Assembly: GCF_002906155.1 (NCBI RefSeq)
Contig: NZ_MUJK01000010.1
Span: forward strand, 149,508 to 213,507
DNA from: Pseudomonas laurylsulfativorans
GTDB taxonomy: Bacteria; Pseudomonadota; Gammaproteobacteria; Pseudomonadales; Pseudomonadaceae
Direction: 5' to 3'
DNA length: 64,000 nt
The notes beneath the pieces were generated by a model, which made no database searches, had not been told where the DNA came from, and worked only from the letters and a program-made list of their open reading frames with translations. This document shows, piece by piece, positions 40,568 to 49,608 of this stretch (position 1 is its first letter; each line of letters opens with the position of its first letter). The position numbers were made by a program, and so were the translations under genes.

Positions 40568-43500
40568 ATGAAAAGAATGCTGATTAACGCAACTCAACCC
40601 GAAGAGTTGCGTGTTGCACTGGTAGATGGCCAGCGCCTCTACGACCTGGACATCGAATCCGGTGCACGCGAGCAGAAGAAGGCCAACATCTATAAAGGCC
40701 GGATTACTCGCATCGAACCAAGCCTTGAGGCTGCCTTTGTCGATTTCGGCTCCGAGCGCCACGGCTTCCTGCCCCTCAAAGAAATCTCCCGCGAATACTT
40801 CAAGAAAGCCCCGGAAGGTCGCGTCAACATCAAGGACGTCCTGAGCGAAGGCCAGGAAGTCATCGTTCAGGTCGAAAAAGAAGAACGTGGCAACAAGGGC
40901 GCCGCCCTGACCACCTTCATCAGCCTGGCCGGTCGTTACCTGGTGCTGATGCCGAACAACCCGCGTGCCGGCGGTATCTCCCGTCGCATCGAAGGCGAAG
41001 AGCGCAACGAATTGCGTGAAGCGCTGAACGGCCTGGTTGCCCCGGCCGACATGGGTCTGATCGTGCGCACTGCCGGCCTTGGCCGCAGCAGCGAAGAAAT
41101 GCAGTGGGACCTCGACTACCTGCTGCAACTGTGGACCGCTATCAAGGAAGCTTCGCTGGACCGCGCCGCGCCATTCCTGATCTACCAGGAAAGCAACGTG
41201 ATCATCCGCGCGATCCGCGACTACCTGCGCCAGGACATCGGCGAAGTGCTGATCGACAGCGTTGAAGCCCAGGACGAAGCCCTGACCTTCATCCGCCAGG
41301 TGATGCCGCAGTACGCCAGCAAGATCAAGCTGTACGAAGACAGCGTTCCGCTGTTCAACCGCTTCCAGATCGAAAGCCAGATCGAAACCGCGTTCCAGCG
41401 CGTGGTCGAACTGCCTTCCGGCGGCTCCATCGTGATCGATCCGACCGAAGCCCTGGTGTCCATCGACATCAACTCGGCGCGCGCCACCAAAGGCAGCGAC
41501 ATCGAAGAAACCGCGCTGCAAACCAACCTTGAAGCCGCTGAAGAAATCGCCCGTCAGTTGCGCCTGCGCGACATCGGCGGCCTGATCGTCATCGACTTCA
41601 TCGACATGACCCCTGCCAAGAACCAGCGCGCCGTGGAAGAGAAAGTCCGCGAATGCCTGGAAGCCGACCGCGCTCGCGTGCAAGTCGGTCGCATCTCGCG
41701 CTTCGGCCTGCTGGAAATGTCCCGTCAGCGCCTGCGTCCATCCCTGGGCGAAAGCAGCGGCATCGTCTGCCCGCGTTGCAACGGCACCGGCATCATCCGT
41801 GACGTTGAATCGCTGTCCCTGGCGATCCTGCGCCTGATCGAAGAAGAAGCCCTGAAAGACCGCACCGCCGAAGTTCGTGCACAAGTGCCGATCCCGGTGG
41901 CTGCGTTCCTGCTCAACGAAAAACGCAATTCGATCACCAAGATCGAACTGCGCACCCGCGCCCGCATCGTCATCCTGCCGAACGATCACCTCGAGACGCC
42001 GCACTTCGAAGTGCAGCGCCTGCGTGACGACAGCCCGGAAGCGGCCACCAACCAGTCCAGCTACGAAATCGCTGCTGCCGCTGCCGAAGTGGAAGAAGTC
42101 CAGCCAGCCGCTGCGACCCGCACCCTGGTTCGCCAGGAAGCAGCGGTCAAGACGGCGCCGGCCCGCGCCAACGCTCCGGTTCCGACCGAAGTGGCAGCAC
42201 CTGCCCCGGCTCCGGCTGTAGTACCAGAGCCAAGCCTGTTCAAAGGCCTGGTGAAGTCGTTGGTGAGCCTGTTCGCCACCAAGGAAGAGCCTGTTGCGCC
42301 GGTTGTGGTTGAAAAGCCAGCCGCCGAGCGTCCGGCCCGCAACGAAGAGCGTCGCAACGGTCGCCAGCAAAGCCGCAACCGTAACGGTCGCCGCGATGAA
42401 GAGCGCAAGCCTCGCGAAGAGCGTGCACCGCGTGAAGAACGCGCACCACGTGAGCCGCGTGAAGAGCGTCAGCCTCGCGAAGTCCGTGAGCCACGCGAAT
42501 CCCGTGAAGAGACTCCAGTAGTAGCCCGCGAAGAACGCGCACCACGCGTGCCTCGTGAAGAACGTGCACCGCGCGCTCCGCGTGAAGATCGCAAGCCACG
42601 TGGCGAGCGCGAAGAACGCGTTCGTGAACTGCGCGAGCCTCTGGATGCCGCTCCGGCCGCCGCTGTTACCGCCGCTACCGCCGCCACCGCTGAAGAACGT
42701 CCAGCTCGCCAGCCACGTGAAGAACGCGCTCCACGCCCACCGCGTGAAGAACGTCAGCCACGCGCCGAACAAGCTGCCGCAGCCGCAACTGAAGAAGAAC
42801 TGACCTCCAACGAAGAGCAACTGCCGGAAGACGGTCAGGAAGGCGCCGAAGGCGATCGTCCACGCCGCCGCTCCCGTGGCCAGCGTCGTCGCAGCAACCG
42901 TCGCGAGCGTCAGCGTGATGCCAACGGCAACGTGATCGAAGGTTCGGAAGAATCCGAGTCCGGCGAAAACGCTGAAGCGCCAAGCGTTGCCGATCTGGCC
43001 GCCGGCCTGGCTGTCACCGCAGCCGTTGCCAGCAGTGTGATCAGCGCTCCGGCCGAAGCAGAAGCCAATGTGCAAGCCGAACGCGCCACTGCCGCTACTC
43101 TGGAAACTGCTCCAGTCGAAGCGCCAGCCGTGGAAGCGACCACACCGGTCGAAGTCACTGCGTCGCCGGAAATCGAAGTAGCACCAGCACCAGAAGCACA
43201 GCCTGCCGTTGAAGCGGCTGCCGAACCGGCTCCAGTGGTTGAAGCACCTGCCGTAGTTGCAGAAGCGGTTGTTGAAACCGTGACTGAAACCGTGCGTGAA
43301 GTTCGCGAGGAGCAAACCGCATTCAACTGGGTGGCCGAGCCAGCTGTCGCTGAAGTAGCTGCACCTGCCGCCGAAACCCAAGTGGCTGAAGCCATGGTTT
43401 CCGAGCCGGTAGTCGCCGCTGCAGAACCGGCTCAAGCGCCGGTGGTTGAAGCGCCAGTCGTTGAAGCCCCGGTCGTTGCCGAAGCGCCTGCTCCGGTCGT

Positions 43501-43792
43501 CGAGGCCGCTCCTGTCAGCGCCCTGACGCCAAGTGGCCGTGCACCTAACGACCCACGTGAAGTGCGTCGTCGCAAGCGTGAAGCCGAGCGCCTGCAGAAG
43601 GAAGCCGAACTGGCTGCCCCTGCTGCGCCTGCTGAAGCGGTTGTCGCTGCCGAACCTGCACCGGTTGCTGCTGAAGTGGCTGCCGAGCCGGTTGAGTCGG
43701 TGATCCACGAAGCGCCGCGCTCCGTTCAGGAAGCGGTAGAGCAACACGAGCAAGCCCAGGAAAAAGAGCACGAGCCTAAACCTCTCGTCTGA
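40568..43792 (+). CDS. rne: Ribonuclease E
   Basis: 1074 residues. Essential endoribonuclease and scaffold of the RNA degradosome. N-terminal catalytic half (1-520): S1 domain (about 36-120), magnesium Asp pair in VSIDINSARATKG and IVIDFIDM, zinc-link CPRCNGTG near 401-408. The C-terminal half is disordered: a short membrane-anchor-like PSLFKGLVKSLVSLF near 560, a run of REERAPRE repeats at about 600-700, an Arg-rich RRRSRGQRRRSNRRERQR stretch near 765, long Ala/Pro/Glu/Val blocks and a last basic segment GRAPNDPREVRRRKREAERLQKEAE. Such short motifs recruit PNPase and helicase in Pseudomonas (known for P. aeruginosa). ATG 40568 begins the conserved MKRMLINA. Confidence 0.97.
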   Translation: MKRMLINATQPEELRVALVDGQRLYDLDIESGAREQKKANIYKGRITRIEPSLEAAFVDFGSERHGFLPLKEISREYFKKAPEGRVNIKDVLSEGQEVIVQVEKEERGNKGAALTTFISLAGRYLVLMPNNPRAGGISRRIEGEERNELREALNGLVAPADMGLIVRTAGLGRSSEEMQWDLDYLLQLWTAIKEASLDRAAPFLIYQESNVIIRAIRDYLRQDIGEVLIDSVEAQDEALTFIRQVMPQYASKIKLYEDSVPLFNRFQIESQIETAFQRVVELPSGGSIVIDPTEALVSIDINSARATKGSDIEETALQTNLEAAEEIARQLRLRDIGGLIVIDFIDMTPAKNQRAVEEKVRECLEADRARVQVGRISRFGLLEMSRQRLRPSLGESSGIVCPRCNGTGIIRDVESLSLAILRLIEEEALKDRTAEVRAQVPIPVAAFLLNEKRNSITKIELRTRARIVILPNDHLETPHFEVQRLRDDSPEAATNQSSYEIAAAAAEVEEVQPAAATRTLVRQEAAVKTAPARANAPVPTEVAAPAPAPAVVPEPSLFKGLVKSLVSLFATKEEPVAPVVVEKPAAERPARNEERRNGRQQSRNRNGRRDEERKPREERAPREERAPREPREERQPREVREPRESREETPVVAREERAPRVPREERAPRAPREDRKPRGEREERVRELREPLDAAPAAAVTAATAATAEERPARQPREERAPRPPREERQPRAEQAAAAATEEELTSNEEQLPEDGQEGAEGDRPRRRSRGQRRRSNRRERQRDANGNVIEGSEESESGENAEAPSVADLAAGLAVTAAVASSVISAPAEAEANVQAERATAATLETAPVEAPAVEATTPVEVTASPEIEVAPAPEAQPAVEAAAEPAPVVEAPAVVAEAVVETVTETVREVREEQTAFNWVAEPAVAEVAAPAAETQVAEAMVSEPVVAAAEPAQAPVVEAPVVEAPVVAEAPAPVVEAAPVSALTPSGRAPNDPREVRRRKREAERLQKEAELAAPAAPAEAVVAAEPAPVAAEVAAEPVESVIHEAPRSVQEAVEQHEQAQEKEHEPKPLV

Positions 43793-43805
43793 TTCCATCG
43801 GCTAT

Positions 43806-43844
43806 TAAAAAGCCCCGCCTGGTGATCCAGGCGGGGCTTTTTTT
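43806..43844 (+). terminator. Intrinsic terminator of rne
   Basis: AAAAAGCCCCGCCTGG and CCAGGCGGGGCTTTTTTT with a four-base loop, 14 bases after the stop. The A-rich 5' side lets it work in both directions. Confidence 0.93.
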
Positions 43845-43868
43845 ACATCTGTGAAATCACACCAGCCC

Positions 43869-43969
43869 CTGTGGGAGCTTGCTCGCGATGGCGCAATGGC
43901 ATTCAACATGGGTGCTGGCTGATTGACCGCTATCGTCGGATCGCCGCCCGGAGCAAGTTCGCTCCCACA
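43869..43969. repeat. Degenerate REP pair (tgtgggagc variant)
   Basis: ctgtgggagcttgctcgcga at the left and an inverted, diverged unit (gagcaagttcgctcccaca) at the right. Confidence 0.8.
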
Positions 43970-43974
43970 AGGAT

Positions 43975-44571
43975 CTATGTTGGTCTGAAGGTAAGTGCCT
44001 CAGGCACATCCACATCCCACAACACACCCGGATCATCCACCGTCACTTCGACCACCCGCCCTTGGGCAAACAGTGGCTTGGCGCCACGATCCCCCGATAA
44101 CGCCATCAACCCCGCAGCGAAGTCCCGTCCGAACCCGACCGGATGTCCGTGCTCCCCCCCCTGCACGGGCACGCTGATCATGTCATTGCCAATACCCGCC
44201 ACCACTTGCTCGATGCTGGACGGCAGGATGAACGGCATATCTCCCAGCACCATCAGCCAACCATCGAGCTGCTTGCAGGCAGCGACTCCAGCGGCAATGC
44301 TGTCGCCCATTCCCGTCGACTCGATCAGCACAATTTCGCAGCCATAGGCCTGAGCCATGCGAACAACCCGCGGGCGGTCAGGGGTCGTCACCAGTACGCG
44401 CTTGTCCAGTGCGGCCGGTAGGTTGACCAGCGTGTGCTCAATGACGGACCTCTCTGCACCATCACGCCCGGTACAATCAGCGAGCAATTTATCCCTGTCG
44501 GTGCCCGCCACCTGACGAAACCGGCTGCCCTGCCCCGCCGCCAACACAATGACGCCGATGGACTCGCTCAT
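43975..44571 (-). CDS. Molybdenum cofactor nucleotidyltransferase (MocA/MobA-like)
   Basis: 198 residues. NTP-transferase fold with VIVLAAGQGSRFRQVAG (about 7-23), DKLLADC and LGDMPFILPSSI (Asp for metal). MocA proteins attach CMP to molybdopterin for hydroxylase-type enzymes, which suits the molybdenum hydroxylase encoded upstream. The ATG overlaps the xdhC-like stop by four bases, so it is the last gene of a tightly coupled four-gene operon. Whether it uses CTP or GTP cannot be read from the sequence. Confidence 0.87.
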   Translation of the reverse strand: MSESIGVIVLAAGQGSRFRQVAGTDRDKLLADCTGRDGAERSVIEHTLVNLPAALDKRVLVTTPDRPRVVRMAQAYGCEIVLIESTGMGDSIAAGVAACKQLDGWLMVLGDMPFILPSSIEQVVAGIGNDMISVPVQGGEHGHPVGFGRDFAAGLMALSGDRGAKPLFAQGRVVEVTVDDPGVLWDVDVPEALTFRPT

Positions 44572-45551
44572 ACCCTCTCCTGCAAGACTTTCTTCTGTTT
44601 CAGTTCGACGCCGTTTTTGACCGCCACGATTTCCGCCATGAGCGACAAGGCAATTTCCGCAGGATTATGACTGCCGATGTGCAAACCGATGGGACCATGT
44701 AAGCGGTCAATCGCCGGTTGCGACAAACCCAGTTGAGCCAGGTTTTCCCGGCGCTTCTGACTGTTGACCCGCGACCCCAGCGCCCCAACGTAAAAAGCCC
44801 TGGAGTCGAGGGCCGTGAGCAGCGCCATGTCGTCCAGGCGCGGATCATGGGTCAGGGCTACGATGGCCGTGCGTTCATCGGTCTGGATATTCAACACCGC
44901 CTCATCCGGCATGCCCGAAACGAATCGTCCGTGCTGTTCCTCCCAGCCGTAGACGAACTCGCTGCGCGGGTCGCAAATCAGCACCTCGAAATCCAGCAGG
45001 CGGGCCATTTCCGCCACATAGCGCGACAGCTGCCCCGCGCCAATCAGCAGCAAGCGCCAGCGCGGGCCGTAGATCGCGCGCAAGGTCTGGCCGTCGAACG
45101 TCAACACGTCAGCTTTGCTGGCCGGCTGCAAAAGCACTTCGCCGGTGGTCAGGTTCAGTTCACGGGCAACGATTTCATGGGCCTCGCAATGAGTGAGCAA
45201 TTGCTCGACCCAGCTCCCATCATCGATACGCTCCTCGGTCAAGCGCAAGGTGCCGCCGCAGGGCAAGCCGAAACGTGCGGCCTCCTCGCGAGTCACGCCG
45301 TAAGTGATCAATTGCACCGGTGGGCCATCAAGCGCAAGGCGACCGTCGCGCAGCCGGGCAATCAAGTCATCTTCGACACACCCGCCCGAGACCGAACCAA
45401 TCACCATGCCGTCTTCACGCAATGCCAGCATGGCGCCGGGTGCCCGGGGCGCGGTGCCCCAGGTTTCGACCACGCTGTACAACACCACCCGCTGACCGGC
45501 GCGATGCCATTGCAGCACACTGCGCAGGACGTTCAGATCGGCGCTGTCCAT
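44568..45551 (-). CDS. XdhC-family molybdenum cofactor insertion protein
   Basis: 327 residues. N-terminal XdhC/CoxI domain (LQWHRAGQRVVLYSVVETWGTAPRAPGAMLALREDG, GSVSGGCVEDDLI with its conserved Cys) and a C-terminal Rossmann domain (LLLIGAGQLSRYVAEMARLL to YVGALGSRVNSQKRRE). XdhC binds and protects sulfurated cofactor and delivers it to the partner hydroxylase. The start at 45551 overlaps the stop of the large subunit by one base; the longer open frame upstream lies inside that gene. Confidence 0.9.
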   Translation of the reverse strand: MDSADLNVLRSVLQWHRAGQRVVLYSVVETWGTAPRAPGAMLALREDGMVIGSVSGGCVEDDLIARLRDGRLALDGPPVQLITYGVTREEAARFGLPCGGTLRLTEERIDDGSWVEQLLTHCEAHEIVARELNLTTGEVLLQPASKADVLTFDGQTLRAIYGPRWRLLLIGAGQLSRYVAEMARLLDFEVLICDPRSEFVYGWEEQHGRFVSGMPDEAVLNIQTDERTAIVALTHDPRLDDMALLTALDSRAFYVGALGSRVNSQKRRENLAQLGLSQPAIDRLHGPIGLHIGSHNPAEIALSLMAEIVAVKNGVELKQKKVLQERV

Positions 45552-47881
45552 CAGCTGTCGGCCTTCTGCCAGCCCGACAGCTGATAACGAACCGGCAGGT
45601 TGCGGATGCGCTTGCCGGTGGCAGCAAAGATCGCATTGCACAGCGCCGGCGCAATCGGTGGCACGCCCGGCTCACCCACACCGCCCAATGGCACATCACC
45701 CGGCGGCGTCACCAGATGTATAGCCACCTCTTTTGGCGCCAGGGACATGCGCGCCACTTCGTACATGTGGAAGTTGTCCTGCTGGACCTTGCCGTCCTTG
45801 AAGCTGATTTCCCCCAGCACCGCATTACCCAGGCCCATGACACAGGCACCTTCGAATTGAGCGCGAATCCGCTCCGGATTGATCTGCGGTCCGCAATCGA
45901 CGGCGATGTCGGCCTTGTGCACCACCAGAGTGCCGTCGTCTTTGACCTCCACCTCGATCACCGCCGCCACATACGTCACGAAGCTGTAATGCACCGCCAG
46001 GCCCAGGCCGCGCCCTTTGGGCAACTCACGCCCCCATCCCGCGGCTTTGGCGGCGGTCTCCAGTACCGTGCGCAGGCGCGCGGTGTCGATCGGATAACGC
46101 TCGGGGGATTCGCCGTAGTTCCACTCATCACTCAAGGTGCGCGGATCGATCTGACGATCCGGACCGAGCAATCTGATCTGGTACTTCAGCGGATCTTCCC
46201 CGGCCTTGTGCGCCAGTTCATCGATAAAGCTCTGGATGGCGAAACCGTGGGGAATGTTCGACACCGAGCGATACCAGCCGACCCGGGTATGCACCGTTGC
46301 CTCGGGGTTTTCCAGGCGAATGTTGGGGATCGCATACGCCATGTTGGTGAACCCCATGCCCAGTTCGAACGCCGCCTCATGGTTCATGCCCGGCGCAAAC
46401 AACGCTGTAATGCTCGGCGCCACCGTACGGTGCAACCAGCCGGACGGGAGGCCATCTTTGTTCAGGCTGGCCTTGAGGTATTCGGCCGACACGGTGTGGA
46501 AGTAGGAACAGTGAATGTCGTCTTCGCGGGTCCATTGCACCCGCACCGCCTTGCCGGGGAATTCCTTGGCGAGGATCGCCGCTTCGATGATGAAGTCAGG
46601 CTTGGACTTGCGCCCGAACCCACCACCGAGCAGGGTCACGTTGAACGTGACGTTGTCGAAGGGCAAGCCCAGGCGTTCACCGATCCGCTCCCGGGTGACC
46701 TGCGGCGCCTGGCTTGGCCCCCACGCTTCGCACGCACCGTCCTTGAATCGCGCAATGGCGACCATCGGTTCCATCGGCGACTGCGACAAATGCGGCAAGT
46801 AGTAGGAGGCTTCCAGCGTGCTGGCGGCGCTGGACATCGCCTCGTCGATATTGCCGGTATTGCGCACCACCTTGCCGGGCTTGAGCGAGGCCGCTTCCAG
46901 CGCCTTGCGATAGGCAATGGAGTCGTAGCTGGCGTTGGGGCCGTCGTCCCACTCGATTTTCAGCGCCTCGCGGCCCTTGATCGCCGCCCAGGTATTGCTC
47001 GCCACCACGGCGATACCGCCGAGCGGTTGAAACTCCGAAGGCAAGGGTCGGCTTTCGATCTGCACCACCTTGACTACGCCAGGGACTTTCATCGCCGCGT
47101 TGCCATCGAAGCTTTTGACCTTGCCGCCATACACCGAGGGCCGTGCAATGGTCGCGTACAGCATGCCGTCGAAATGCACGTCGGCGCCGTACACCGCACG
47201 GCCGTTGACGATGTCTTCACCATCGATGGCCTTGGTGCCTTCCTTGCCGATGTAGCGAAACTCCGAAGGCTGTTTGAGTCTGAGGCTGTCACGCGCCGGT
47301 ACGGCCAATGCGCCGGCAGCGGCGGCGAGCACACCATAATCCAGTTCGCGGCCGGACGGTTTATGAACGACTTTATGCAGTTGCGCATGGCATTCGCCAA
47401 CCGACACTTTCCATTGGTCAGCGGCGGCTTGCTCCAGCATGGCGCGAGCAGCAGCCCCGCAACGGCGCATCGGTTCGTACCAATGGCGCATGCTGCGCGA
47501 GCCGTCGGTGTCCTGGTTGCCGAAACGTGCTTCGTCGCCCGGGGCCTGTTGTACTTTAACCCGCGCCCAGTCGGCTTCCAGCTCATCAGCCACCACCATC
47601 GTCAGACTGGTGCGTACGCCCTGGCCCATCTCCGAGCGGTTACAGATCACGGTCACCGTGCCATCGGCGGCGATGCTCACATAGATCTTCGGATCATCGA
47701 CCCAGCCGTGGGGCATGCCGTCAGCGCCGAACTTTTTCTCTTTGTCCTCGGCAAACGCGTCTTGCCAGCCCCAGCTCGCCGCCAGCACCAACGCACTGGT
47801 AGCCCCAACCCCTTTAAGGAAACCTCGACGACTGAGATTACTCAGGTTGCTCAGGGCGAAATCATTCGGTAACCGGCTCAT
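45551..47881 (-). CDS. Molybdopterin large subunit, isoquinoline/aldehyde oxidoreductase type
   Basis: 776 residues. N-terminal Tat signal with SRRGFLKG (about 17-24) and a hydrophobic stretch to AFA, so the folded enzyme is exported to the periplasm. Aldehyde-oxidase/xanthine-dehydrogenase large chain of the IorB type: RSEMGQGVRTSLTMVVADELEADW, LLGGGFGRKSKPDFIIEA and the C-terminal VDCGPQINPERIRAQFEGACVMGLGNAV and GGVGEPGVPPIAPALCNAIF with the active-site Glu. It oxidises an N-heterocycle or aldehyde; electrons pass to the 2Fe-2S subunit and on to an acceptor, perhaps a cytochrome c, not encoded here. Substrate unknown. Confidence 0.92.
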   Translation of the reverse strand: MSRLPNDFALSNLSNLSRRGFLKGVGATSALVLAASWGWQDAFAEDKEKKFGADGMPHGWVDDPKIYVSIAADGTVTVICNRSEMGQGVRTSLTMVVADELEADWARVKVQQAPGDEARFGNQDTDGSRSMRHWYEPMRRCGAAARAMLEQAAADQWKVSVGECHAQLHKVVHKPSGRELDYGVLAAAAGALAVPARDSLRLKQPSEFRYIGKEGTKAIDGEDIVNGRAVYGADVHFDGMLYATIARPSVYGGKVKSFDGNAAMKVPGVVKVVQIESRPLPSEFQPLGGIAVVASNTWAAIKGREALKIEWDDGPNASYDSIAYRKALEAASLKPGKVVRNTGNIDEAMSSAASTLEASYYLPHLSQSPMEPMVAIARFKDGACEAWGPSQAPQVTRERIGERLGLPFDNVTFNVTLLGGGFGRKSKPDFIIEAAILAKEFPGKAVRVQWTREDDIHCSYFHTVSAEYLKASLNKDGLPSGWLHRTVAPSITALFAPGMNHEAAFELGMGFTNMAYAIPNIRLENPEATVHTRVGWYRSVSNIPHGFAIQSFIDELAHKAGEDPLKYQIRLLGPDRQIDPRTLSDEWNYGESPERYPIDTARLRTVLETAAKAAGWGRELPKGRGLGLAVHYSFVTYVAAVIEVEVKDDGTLVVHKADIAVDCGPQINPERIRAQFEGACVMGLGNAVLGEISFKDGKVQQDNFHMYEVARMSLAPKEVAIHLVTPPGDVPLGGVGEPGVPPIAPALCNAIFAATGKRIRNLPVRYQLSGWQKADS

Positions 47882-48348
47882 GCCTTGGCCTCCTTCAGGT
47901 GAGTGGAGGCCTGGCGGATCGCAGTCTTGATGCGGTTGTAGGTGCCGCAGCGGCAGATGTTACCGACCATCGCCTCTTCAATCTGCTCGTCGCTCGGGTT
48001 CGGATTGGTCTTGAGCAGCGCCGTCGCCGACATGATTTGCCCGCCCTGGCAGAAACCGCATTGGGCGACCGCCGTGTCGAGCCAGGCTTGCTGCACGACT
48101 TTGCCGATCGGGTCGGCGTGCAGGTTGTCGATGGTGCTGACATTCTGCCCTACGACTGAACCGATGGGCGTGATGCAACTGCGTGCCGGGGCCCCTTCGA
48201 TATGAATGGTGCAAGCCCCGCACAGGCCCATGCCGCAGCCGAATTTGGTGCCGTTGTAACCGGCCACATCGCGGATCGCCCAGAGCAGCGGCATGTCCTC
48301 GGTGACGTCGAGTTGATGGTCTTGACCATTGAGCTTCAGGGTAATCAT
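47878..48348 (-). CDS. 2Fe-2S small subunit of the molybdenum hydroxylase
   Basis: 156 residues, IorA type. Plant-type 2Fe-2S domain with CGMGLCGACTIHIEGAPARSC (about 40-60) and a C-terminal helical 2Fe-2S domain with CGFCQGGQ and CRCGTYNRI. It carries electrons from the molybdenum centre and has no Tat signal, so it is exported bound to the large subunit. ATG 48348 is taken; the GTG two codons earlier is less likely. First gene of the operon, its stop overlapping the next start by four bases. A palindromic site lies 100 bases upstream. Confidence 0.93.
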   Translation of the reverse strand: MITLKLNGQDHQLDVTEDMPLLWAIRDVAGYNGTKFGCGMGLCGACTIHIEGAPARSCITPIGSVVGQNVSTIDNLHADPIGKVVQQAWLDTAVAQCGFCQGGQIMSATALLKTNPNPSDEQIEEAMVGNICRCGTYNRIKTAIRQASTHLKEAKA

Positions 48349-48448
48349 GGGCACGCCCGCATATTTCTTGAGTTATGGGGTCGAGCAATCTGCCGCTGGA
48401 TCTCGGTGGGTCGCACGCAGATCGACTCAGGCTAATGGGCTCTCTTAT

Positions 48449-48466
48449 GCAGACGCAGACGTCTGC
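48449..48466. promoter_or_regulatory. Candidate operator upstream of the molybdenum hydroxylase operon
   Basis: GCAGAC-GCAGAC-GTCTGC: the last twelve bases (48455-48466) are a perfect palindrome and the first six repeat its half-site directly. No regulator gene adjoins the operon, so the binding protein is unknown. Confidence 0.45.
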
Positions 48467-48528
48467 ACCGGGCCTTTGGTGGAGCAAGAGTGTGCATCGT
48501 TAGCTGACTAAGTTAACCGAGCATTAAC

Positions 48529-48567
48529 AAAAAAGCCCTGCACCATAAACATCGTGCAGGGCTTTTT
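48529..48567 (-). terminator. Intrinsic terminator after murB
   Basis: On the minus strand: AAAAAGCCCTGCACGATG ... GTGCAGGGCTTTTTTGTT, starting about 20 bases after the murB stop. The symmetric A/T flanks suggest it works in both directions. Confidence 0.9.
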
Positions 48568-48588
48568 GATCCGTACTGAAAGCCTAGC

Positions 48589-49608
48589 TCAATACCGGTT
48601 CGGCTCCATTTCCAGATCGACGTGGAAACGTTCGAAAATATCTTTCTGGATGCGCTGCGCCAGGCTCAGCAATTGCAGACCCGTTGCTCCGCCATAGTTG
48701 ACCAGCACCAGCGCCTGCAATTTATGCACGCCAGCATCAGCCTCACGGAAACCTTTCCAGCCTGCCCGCTCGATCAGCCAGCCGGCGGCCAATTTCATCT
48801 GGCCATCAGGTTGCGCATAGGCCACCAGGTCCGGGTACTCCCCCTTGAGCCGTGCAGCCAGCGCCGACGACACCAAAGGGTTCTTGAAAAAGCTGCCGGC
48901 ATTGCCGAGTACGGCCGGGTCCGGGAGTTTTTCGTTGCGGATACTGCAAATGGCCTGGCTGACATCGCTGGCGGTCGGATGCTCGATGCCTTGTTCAGTC
49001 AGACGCTGGCGCACCGGGCCGTACTCCAGATGCAAATGCTCGGCGCGGTCGAGGGTGAAGCGCACACGCAGGATCAACCAGCGTCCCGGTTCCTGCTTGA
49101 ACAGGCTGTCGCGGTAAGCGAAGTTGCACTCTTGCAATGTGAAGTCCCGCAGTTCGCCGCTCTGGCGATCGAGGGCGGTCAGACCGGCGAACACGTCCTT
49201 GATCTCGACCCCATAGGCACCGATGTTCTGCATCGGTGCCGCACCGACGGTGCCGGGAATCAGACTGAGGTTTTCCAGACCGGACAACCCCAGCCCCAGC
49301 GTATGCTGCACGAACGGATGCCAGGGCTCGCCCGCCTCCGCCTCGATCACCACCTTGCTGCCTTCATCGCTCAGCACGCGAATCCCGCGAGTGGCCATGC
49401 GCAGCACCAGCGAATCGATATCTGCCGTCAGCAGCAGGTTGCTGCCACCGCCGATCACCAGCACCGGCACCTTGTGCTCCAGCCCGTAGGCCAGGGCTTC
49501 CCGTACATCGGCATCGCTATGGGCCTCGGCAAACAGCCGGGCCTGGACATCCACGCCAAAGCTGTTGAACGGCTTGAGCGAAACCTGCGACCTGACCTGC
49601 AAACTCAT
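48589..49608 (-). CDS. murB: UDP-N-acetylenolpyruvoylglucosamine reductase
   Basis: 339 residues, type I MurB. Reduces the enolpyruvyl group to lactyl with NADPH in peptidoglycan precursor synthesis. FAD-binding PVLVIGGGSNLLL (about 50-62), IGAYGVEIKD, NFAYRDSLFK (Arg/Tyr) and GNAGSFFKNPLV with the catalytic Ser. The terminal Glu of the active site lies in the C-terminal MEPNRY stretch. Last gene of the lpxK-kdsB-ptpA-murB run. Confidence 0.96.
   Translation of the reverse strand: MSLQVRSQVSLKPFNSFGVDVQARLFAEAHSDADVREALAYGLEHKVPVLVIGGGSNLLLTADIDSLVLRMATRGIRVLSDEGSKVVIEAEAGEPWHPFVQHTLGLGLSGLENLSLIPGTVGAAPMQNIGAYGVEIKDVFAGLTALDRQSGELRDFTLQECNFAYRDSLFKQEPGRWLILRVRFTLDRAEHLHLEYGPVRQRLTEQGIEHPTASDVSQAICSIRNEKLPDPAVLGNAGSFFKNPLVSSALAARLKGEYPDLVAYAQPDGQMKLAAGWLIERAGWKGFREADAGVHKLQALVLVNYGGATGLQLLSLAQRIQKDIFERFHVDLEMEPNRY

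Noticed and set aside
40352..43798. 1148-codon open frame on the minus strand opposite rne
   Set aside because: It mirrors rne, which is clearly real. The translation is a low-complexity Gly/Phe/Arg string that follows from the GC-rich codon use and the REER repeats, with no ribosome site.
45320..47872. 850-codon open frame on the plus strand opposite the molybdenum hydroxylase
   Set aside because: A shadow frame of a high-GC gene; its translation is His/Arg/Gln-rich without recognisable domains.
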